Shown here: piece after piece, positions 1-8,240 of the stretch
How positions within the stretch are numbered: the stretch's first letter is position 1
Layout: each line of letters begins with the position of its first letter
Origin: Gammaproteobacteria bacterium
Lineage (GTDB): Bacteria; Pseudomonadota; Gammaproteobacteria; Pseudomonadales; Pseudohongiellaceae
NCBI GenBank assembly: GCA_947377625.1
Contig: CANCGR010000090.1
Span: 1 to 8,240, forward strand
Direction: 5' to 3'
Length of the DNA: 8,240 nt
Position numbers and translations under genes: made by a program
The notes under the pieces: generated by a model
What the model saw: only the letters and a program-made list of their open reading frames with translations
Told to the model about the DNA's origin: nothing
The model's database searches: none

Positions 1-3000
1 GCTACCTATGCCGTATCGCTGCGAGTCAAAGTTCGCCTGATTATTTATGAAAAAGAATCCACTGCCAAAGTAATCAAAGATATCAAAGAGCAAGAAGTGT
101 ACATGGGCGAGATTCCGCTCATGACTGACAGCGGTACGTTCGTGATCAACGGTACCGAGCGTGTAGTTGTTTCACAATTGCATCGTTCACCTGGTGTGTT
201 CTTTGATCATGACAAAGGTAAAACCCATAGTTCAGGAAAACTGCTTTATTCAGCCAGGATCATTCCTTACCGCGGCTCATGGCTTGACGTGGAATTTGAT
301 CCGAAAGATATGGTCTATGTGCGAATTGATCGTCGTCGCAAACTTCCCGCGACTGTCTTGTTGCGTGCGCTCAGCTATAGCACCCAGGAAATTCTGGAGA
401 TGTTTTATGACAACAACAGTTACTCCATAGACAAGTTGGGCACAATCTCTGTTGAGCTGGTTCCTGCTCGTTTGCGTGGCCAAGTGCTGAACTTCAGCAT
501 CAAGAGTGGCGATACTGAAATAGTAAAGTCTGGTGTTCGTATTACCAATCGCCACATCCGCGATATGGAAAAAGCCAAGCTCGTGAAGCTTGAGGTGCCC
601 GGTGAGTTCGTAATTGGCAATGCACTGGCAACGGATATCGTTGACAAGGAAACAGGCGAAATAAAGTTCGGCTGCAATGCCGAAGTAACGCAGGAAATGT
701 TGACTGCATTCGCCAAAATGGGGCTGAAAGAATTCAAAACCATTTACACCAATGACCTGGACTGCGGTCCGTTCATCTCCGATACCTTGAGAATAGACTC
801 CACTCAAACCCGTATGGACGCTTTGGTTGAAATCTATCGCATGATGCGCCCCGGCGAACCGCCTACGAAAGAATCTGCAGAAAATCTTTTCGGCAACTTG
901 TTCTTCTCGCTTGAGCGCTATGATCTTTCCAGTGTTGGTCGTATGAAATTCAATCGCCGACTTGGCCGTGAAAGCTCAACAGGCGACGGTGTGTTGAGCC
1001 GTGATGATATCGTGGATGTGATCAAGACTCTGGTCGACATTCGTAACGGTTATGGCGTGGTTGATGATATTGACCATTTGGGTAACCGTCGTATCCGTAG
1101 TGTAGGCGAGATGGCTGAAAATCAATTCCGTGTAGGGTTGGTGCGAGTAGAAAGAGCAGTAAAAGAAAGGCTGTCCATGGCCGACAGTGAAGGTTTGATG
1201 CCGCAAGACATGATCAATGCCAAGCCGGTTGCTGCTGCAATTAAAGAATTCTTTGGTTCGTCGCAGCTGTCGCAATTCATGGATCAAAACAATCCATTGT
1301 CAGAAGTGACGCACAAGCGTCGTATTTCTGCTTTGGGACCTGGTGGTCTGACTCGCGAACGCGCTGGCTTTGAGGTGCGTGACGTTCATCCGACTCATTA
1401 TGGTCGCGTATGCCCAATTGAAACGCCTGAAGGTCCGAATATCGGGTTGATCAACTCGCTCGCAACTTATGCCCGTACAAACGAATACGGCTTCATCGAA
1501 AGTCCAGTTCGCAAGGTGGTTGACAGTCTCGTTACTGACGAGGTTCTGTACCTGTCCGCAATTGAGGAAAGCGGCTACGTTATTGCCCAGGCTTCTTCGC
1601 CGGTCGATTCCAAAGGGAAGCTGACCCAAGACTTGATCGAAGTTCGCCACATGAATGAATTCACCATGATGCCGCGCGAACAGGTGCAGTTCATGGATGT
1701 CTCGCCCCAGCAGGTTGTGTCAGTTGCTGCCTCGCTGATTCCGTTCCTTGAACATGACGATGCTAACCGCGCTTTGATGGGATCCAACATGCAAAGGCAG
1801 GCTGTTCCAACCTTGATTGCGGAAAAGCCGTTGGTTGGTACTGGCATGGAGCGTAGTGTTGCGCAGGATTCGGGAGTTTGCGTTGTAGCCCGCCGTGGTG
1901 GTGTTGTTGATTATGTTGATGCCAGCCGAATCATCGTGCGCGTCAATGATGAAGAAACTGCCGCTGGCGAAGCCGGCGTCGATATCTACAATTTGATCAA
2001 ATACACCCGTTCGAACCAGAACACCTGCATCAATCAGCGTCCGCTGGTGAAGATGGGGGATGTTATTTCCCGGAAAGATATTCTGGCAGATGGCCCATCA
2101 ATCGATTTGGGTGAGTTGGCGCTTGGGCAAAACATGCGAATCGCGTTCATGCCTTGGAACGGTTACAACTTCGAAGATTCGATTCTCATATCGGAACGTG
2201 TAGTAAAAGAAGATCGCTTTACCTCTATTCATATCCAGGAACTTACCTGTATTGCCCGCGATACCAAGCTGGGTGCGGAAGAAATTACCGCAGATATTCC
2301 GAACGTTGGCGAGAGCGCGCTTGCAAGACTGGATGAATCAGGAATTGTGCACATCGGGGCAGAAGTAGACGCAGGCGATATTCTTGTAGGCAAGGTGACA
2401 CCGAAAGGTGAAACCCAGTTAACACCAGAAGAAAAACTGCTGCGCGCCATTTTCGGAGAAAAGGCCTCCGATGTGAAAGACACCTCACTGCGAGTTCCAA
2501 GCAGTGCAAAAGGAACTGTAATAGATGTTCAGGTTTTCACCCGCGATGGCTTGGAAAAGGATCAGCGCGCACTGGAAATTGAAGCCATGCAATTGGCGAA
2601 AGTTCGCAAGGATATAGAAGACGAATATCGAATCGTTGAAACAGCGACCTTTGAGCGTTTGCAAAAAGCTTTGCTGGGACAGCCTGTTGCCGGCGGCCCC
2701 AAACTCAAGAAAGGCGATCTGCTTACTGAAGAATACCTGGATACGCTGAAGCATGAAGAGTGGTTCAAACTGCGTCTGATCGACGACAAGTTAAGCGAAC
2801 AGCTGGAAAAAGCTGGTGCGCAGCTGACTGAAAGGAAAGCTTTGCTGGATGAATATTTTGCTGACAAGAAGCGCAAAATTACCCAAGGCGACAATCTTGC
2901 TCCGGGCGTGCTGAAAATAGTGAAAGTGTATCTGGCCATCAAACGTCGCATTCAGCCGGGTGACAAAATGGCCGGCCGTCACGGTAACAAGGGTGTTATC

Positions 3001-3816
3001 TCGGTAATCATGCCGGTTGAAGACATGCCTTACGACGATAAAGGCAACCCTGTTGATATCGTGTTGAACCCGCTCGGCGTGCCTTCGCGCATGAACGTAG
3101 GGCAGATTCTGGAAACTCACTTGGGCGCAGCTGCAGTTGGGCTTGGTGAAAAAATCAACACCATGCTTAAAGAGTACCAGACTGAAAAATCCAGGGTCAC
3201 GGATCTTCGCAAATTCCTGGATAAAATTTATAACGGTATCGGTAATGCCAAACGTAAAGAACCCTTGGATAAGTTGACTGATAACGAAATCATCGAATTG
3301 GCCAAGAACCTTCGCAATGGCGTGCCTATGGGTACCAACGTGTTCGATGGTGCTTCAGAAACAGAAATCAAGGAAATGCTGAAATTGGGTGGTCTCAGTG
3401 AAGACGGACAAATGTCCCTTTACGACGGCAGAACTGGTCAGGAGTTTGATCGCAAGGTGACTGTGGGTGTGATGTACATGCTCAAACTGAACCACTTGGT
3501 TGACGACAAGATGCATGCGCGCTCCACCGGTTCGTACTCCCTTGTTACCCAACAGCCACTGGGCGGCAAAGCCCAATTCGGCGGTCAGCGTTTCGGTGAG
3601 ATGGAAGTGTGGGCACTGGAAGCTTACGGTGCAGCCTATACCTTGCAGGAAATGCTCACTGTCAAATCTGATGACGTTAATGGGCGTACCAAGATGTACA
3701 AAAATATTGTGGACGGCGATGACAGGATGGAAGCCTACATGCCGGAGTCCTTCAACGTATTGTTGAAAGAGATCCGGTCACTCGCGATAGATATGGAACT
3801 GGATGTTGATAACTGA
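1..3816 (+). CDS. rpoB: DNA-directed RNA polymerase subunit beta (5' truncated by window edge)
   Basis: This encodes the beta subunit of RNA polymerase, which forms one side of the DNA cleft and part of the catalytic centre in the cytoplasmic alpha2-beta-beta'-omega core. The frame is open from base 1, and the first visible codons (ATYAVSLRVKVRL) match the interior of RpoB near E. coli residue 92, so about 91 residues and the start lie upstream. There are 1271 visible codons, implying a full length near 1360, slightly longer than E. coli (1342). Visible landmarks in order are ERVVVSQLHRSPG near 157-195, the SI1 insertion region at about 400-765, the rifampicin-binding segment at 1255-1341, and PIETPEGPNIGLINS near 1417-1461. 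These are followed by SI2 at about 2550-2890, GDKMAGRHGNK at 2959-2991 with the two nucleotide-contacting lysines (E. coli K1065 and K1073), and LNHLVDDKMHARSTG with the conserved histidine at 3493-3495 (E. coli H1237). The C-terminus is MELDVDN before TGA. No frameshift or missing key residue is seen. It is co-directional with rpoC across an 84-base gap. Confidence 0.99.
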   Translation, partial: ATYAVSLRVKVRLIIYEKESTAKVIKDIKEQEVYMGEIPLMTDSGTFVINGTERVVVSQLHRSPGVFFDHDKGKTHSSGKLLYSARIIPYRGSWLDVEFDPKDMVYVRIDRRRKLPATVLLRALSYSTQEILEMFYDNNSYSIDKLGTISVELVPARLRGQVLNFSIKSGDTEIVKSGVRITNRHIRDMEKAKLVKLEVPGEFVIGNALATDIVDKETGEIKFGCNAEVTQEMLTAFAKMGLKEFKTIYTNDLDCGPFISDTLRIDSTQTRMDALVEIYRMMRPGEPPTKESAENLFGNLFFSLERYDLSSVGRMKFNRRLGRESSTGDGVLSRDDIVDVIKTLVDIRNGYGVVDDIDHLGNRRIRSVGEMAENQFRVGLVRVERAVKERLSMADSEGLMPQDMINAKPVAAAIKEFFGSSQLSQFMDQNNPLSEVTHKRRISALGPGGLTRERAGFEVRDVHPTHYGRVCPIETPEGPNIGLINSLATYARTNEYGFIESPVRKVVDSLVTDEVLYLSAIEESGYVIAQASSPVDSKGKLTQDLIEVRHMNEFTMMPREQVQFMDVSPQQVVSVAASLIPFLEHDDANRALMGSNMQRQAVPTLIAEKPLVGTGMERSVAQDSGVCVVARRGGVVDYVDASRIIVRVNDEETAAGEAGVDIYNLIKYTRSNQNTCINQRPLVKMGDVISRKDILADGPSIDLGELALGQNMRIAFMPWNGYNFEDSILISERVVKEDRFTSIHIQELTCIARDTKLGAEEITADIPNVGESALARLDESGIVHIGAEVDAGDILVGKVTPKGETQLTPEEKLLRAIFGEKASDVKDTSLRVPSSAKGTVIDVQVFTRDGLEKDQRALEIEAMQLAKVRKDIEDEYRIVETATFERLQKALLGQPVAGGPKLKKGDLLTEEYLDTLKHEEWFKLRLIDDKLSEQLEKAGAQLTERKALLDEYFADKKRKITQGDNLAPGVLKIVKVYLAIKRRIQPGDKMAGRHGNKGVISVIMPVEDMPYDDKGNPVDIVLNPLGVPSRMNVGQILETHLGAAAVGLGEKINTMLKEYQTEKSRVTDLRKFLDKIYNGIGNAKRKEPLDKLTDNEIIELAKNLRNGVPMGTNVFDGASETEIKEMLKLGGLSEDGQMSLYDGRTGQEFDRKVTVGVMYMLKLNHLVDDKMHARSTGSYSLVTQQPLGGKAQFGGQRFGEMEVWALEAYGAAYTLQEMLTVKSDDVNGRTKMYKNIVDGDDRMEAYMPESFNVLLKEIRSLAIDMELDVDN
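1255..1341 (+). other. rpoB: Rifampicin-binding segment of rpoB (cluster I), susceptible-type residues
   Basis: This stretch corresponds to E. coli RpoB residues 507-535, where most rifampicin-resistance substitutions fall. The positions most often changed in resistant strains all carry the usual susceptible-type residue: S512 (1270-1272), Q513 (1273-1275), D516 (1282-1284), H526 (1312-1314), R529 (1321-1323), S531 (1327-1329) and L533 (1333-1335), in E. coli numbering. The only difference from E. coli here is V for I at position 524 (1306-1308), which is common among gammaproteobacteria. Susceptibility at the target is an inference; uptake and efflux cannot be judged from this window. Confidence 0.9.
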
Positions 3817-3828
3817 TCGATGATCAGT
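3812..3828 (+). repeat. Perfect inverted repeat overlapping the rpoB stop codon
   Basis: The sequence ACTGATCGATGATCAGT has two 7-base arms (3812-3818 and 3822-3828) that are exact reverse complements around a 3-base centre. The rpoB stop TGA (3814-3816) lies in the left arm. In mRNA this could fold into a short, AU-containing hairpin at the rpoB/rpoC junction. It has no following T run and a low-GC stem, so it is not an intrinsic terminator. It also contains two GATC sites (3815-3818 and 3822-3825), which would be Dam targets if the host has Dam. Its role, if any, is unknown. Confidence 0.55.
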
Positions 3829-3884
3829 AACGGAACGTAAGGATCCAACCAACTTTCCTCAACATTTGAATATTAGAAATTTGC

Positions 3885-3892
3885 AAAGGCGG
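3885..3892 (+). promoter_or_regulatory. Ribosome binding site of rpoC
   Basis: AAAGGCGG matches the purine-rich Shine-Dalgarno consensus with one interruption (AGGCGG against AGGAGG). It ends eight bases before the ATG at 3901, which is optimal spacing. Together with the conserved MKDL start of RpoC, it fixes the rpoC start at 3901. Confidence 0.75.
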
Positions 3893-3900
3893 AACCGACA

Positions 3901-8145
<4,245 letters not shown>

Positions 8146-8182
8146 AGCCTTAAGAGTCCAAGGGGGCGAAATCAGTGCCATG

Positions 8183-8197
8183 ATCACCATTGGTGAT
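8183..8197. repeat. 15-base perfect palindrome abutting the downstream -35 element
   Basis: ATCACCATTGGTGAT is an exact inverted repeat: seven-base arms around a central T, or six-base arms with an AUU loop if folded as RNA. It lies 37 bases after the rpoC stop, and its last base is also the first base of the TTGACG -35 hexamer. There is no T run after it, so it does not look like an intrinsic terminator. It could be an operator for a dimeric regulator, a weak 3' hairpin of the rpoBC mRNA, or chance. Confidence 0.5.
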
Positions 8198-8225
8198 TGA
8201 CGGTAATCGATTAGCTCCCTAAAAT
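8197..8225 (+). promoter_or_regulatory. Sigma70-type promoter, probably of the next operon (str-like)
   Basis: TTGACG (8197-8202) and TAAAAT (8220-8225) each match the sigma70 consensus at five of six positions and are separated by the ideal 17 bases. The sequence just after the -10 is GCGCGACC, a GC-rich discriminator closely resembling that of E. coli rrnB P1 (GCGCCACC). This is a hallmark of promoters repressed by ppGpp/DksA. The predicted start is around 8231-8233, so the promoter drives something just past the window. In many gammaproteobacteria rpoC is followed by rpsL-rpsG-fusA-tuf, so it is likely the str operon promoter, but that gene is not visible. The 95 bases after rpoC hold no coding region and no intrinsic terminator. 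Confidence 0.72.
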
Positions 8226-8240
8226 GCGCGACCCTTCGGC

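Noticed and set aside
641..666. TTGACA inside rpoB as a possible internal promoter
   Set aside because: The only A/T-rich hexamer downstream (ATAAAG at 661) gives a spacer of about 14 bases and matches the -10 consensus poorly. The hexamer encodes conserved protein sequence.
3870..3880. TATTAG in the rpoB-rpoC gap as a -10 element for a separate rpoC promoter
   Set aside because: The position 17 bases upstream reads ACCAAC, which is not a -35 element, and rpoC is normally co-transcribed with rpoB.
8234..8239. C(TTCG)G at the right edge as a stable tetraloop hairpin
   Set aside because: The next flanking bases (C8233 and C8240) do not pair, and the window ends there, so no stem can be shown.

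Overview
The window is a conserved housekeeping segment of a gammaproteobacterial chromosome: the two largest RNA polymerase subunit genes, rpoB (5' end cut off by the window edge) and rpoC (complete), both on the + strand, followed by the promoter region of whatever comes next. The proteins carry the gammaproteobacterial architecture. RpoB has both large lineage-specific insertions, and RpoC has the long insertion inside the trigger loop. The landmark RpoC residues keep almost exactly the E. coli numbering (C70/C72/C85/C88, D460/D462/D464, C814). From remembered sequences, the RpoB SI2 region and several RpoC stretches look more like Pseudomonadales/Cellvibrionales than Enterobacterales. That placement is an impression, not a computed result. 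Base composition looks intermediate, near half G+C.

Layout: 1-3816 is rpoB, lacking about 91 N-terminal residues. 3817-3900 is an 84-base spacer holding a small perfect inverted repeat that overlaps the rpoB stop, then a Shine-Dalgarno site for rpoC. 3901-8145 is rpoC. 8146-8240 is non-coding and holds a 15-base perfect palindrome directly abutting a near-consensus sigma70 promoter with a GC-rich, rRNA-like discriminator. The window ends at about that promoter's start point.

The two genes are one transcription unit encoding the beta and beta' subunits, which together form the catalytic cleft of RNA polymerase. In many gammaproteobacteria, including pseudomonads, the next gene is rpsL, the head of the str operon (rpsL-rpsG-fusA-tuf). 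The promoter at the right edge has the look of a growth-rate-controlled ribosomal promoter, which fits, but the gene itself lies outside the window. No intrinsic terminator is visible between rpoC and that promoter, so rpoBC transcripts may continue into it.

I see no mobile element, CRISPR array, tRNA, rRNA, intein, frameshift or foreign-looking insertion, and no candidate for a new biological system. The observations worth a second look are small and concern regulation in the two non-coding gaps.
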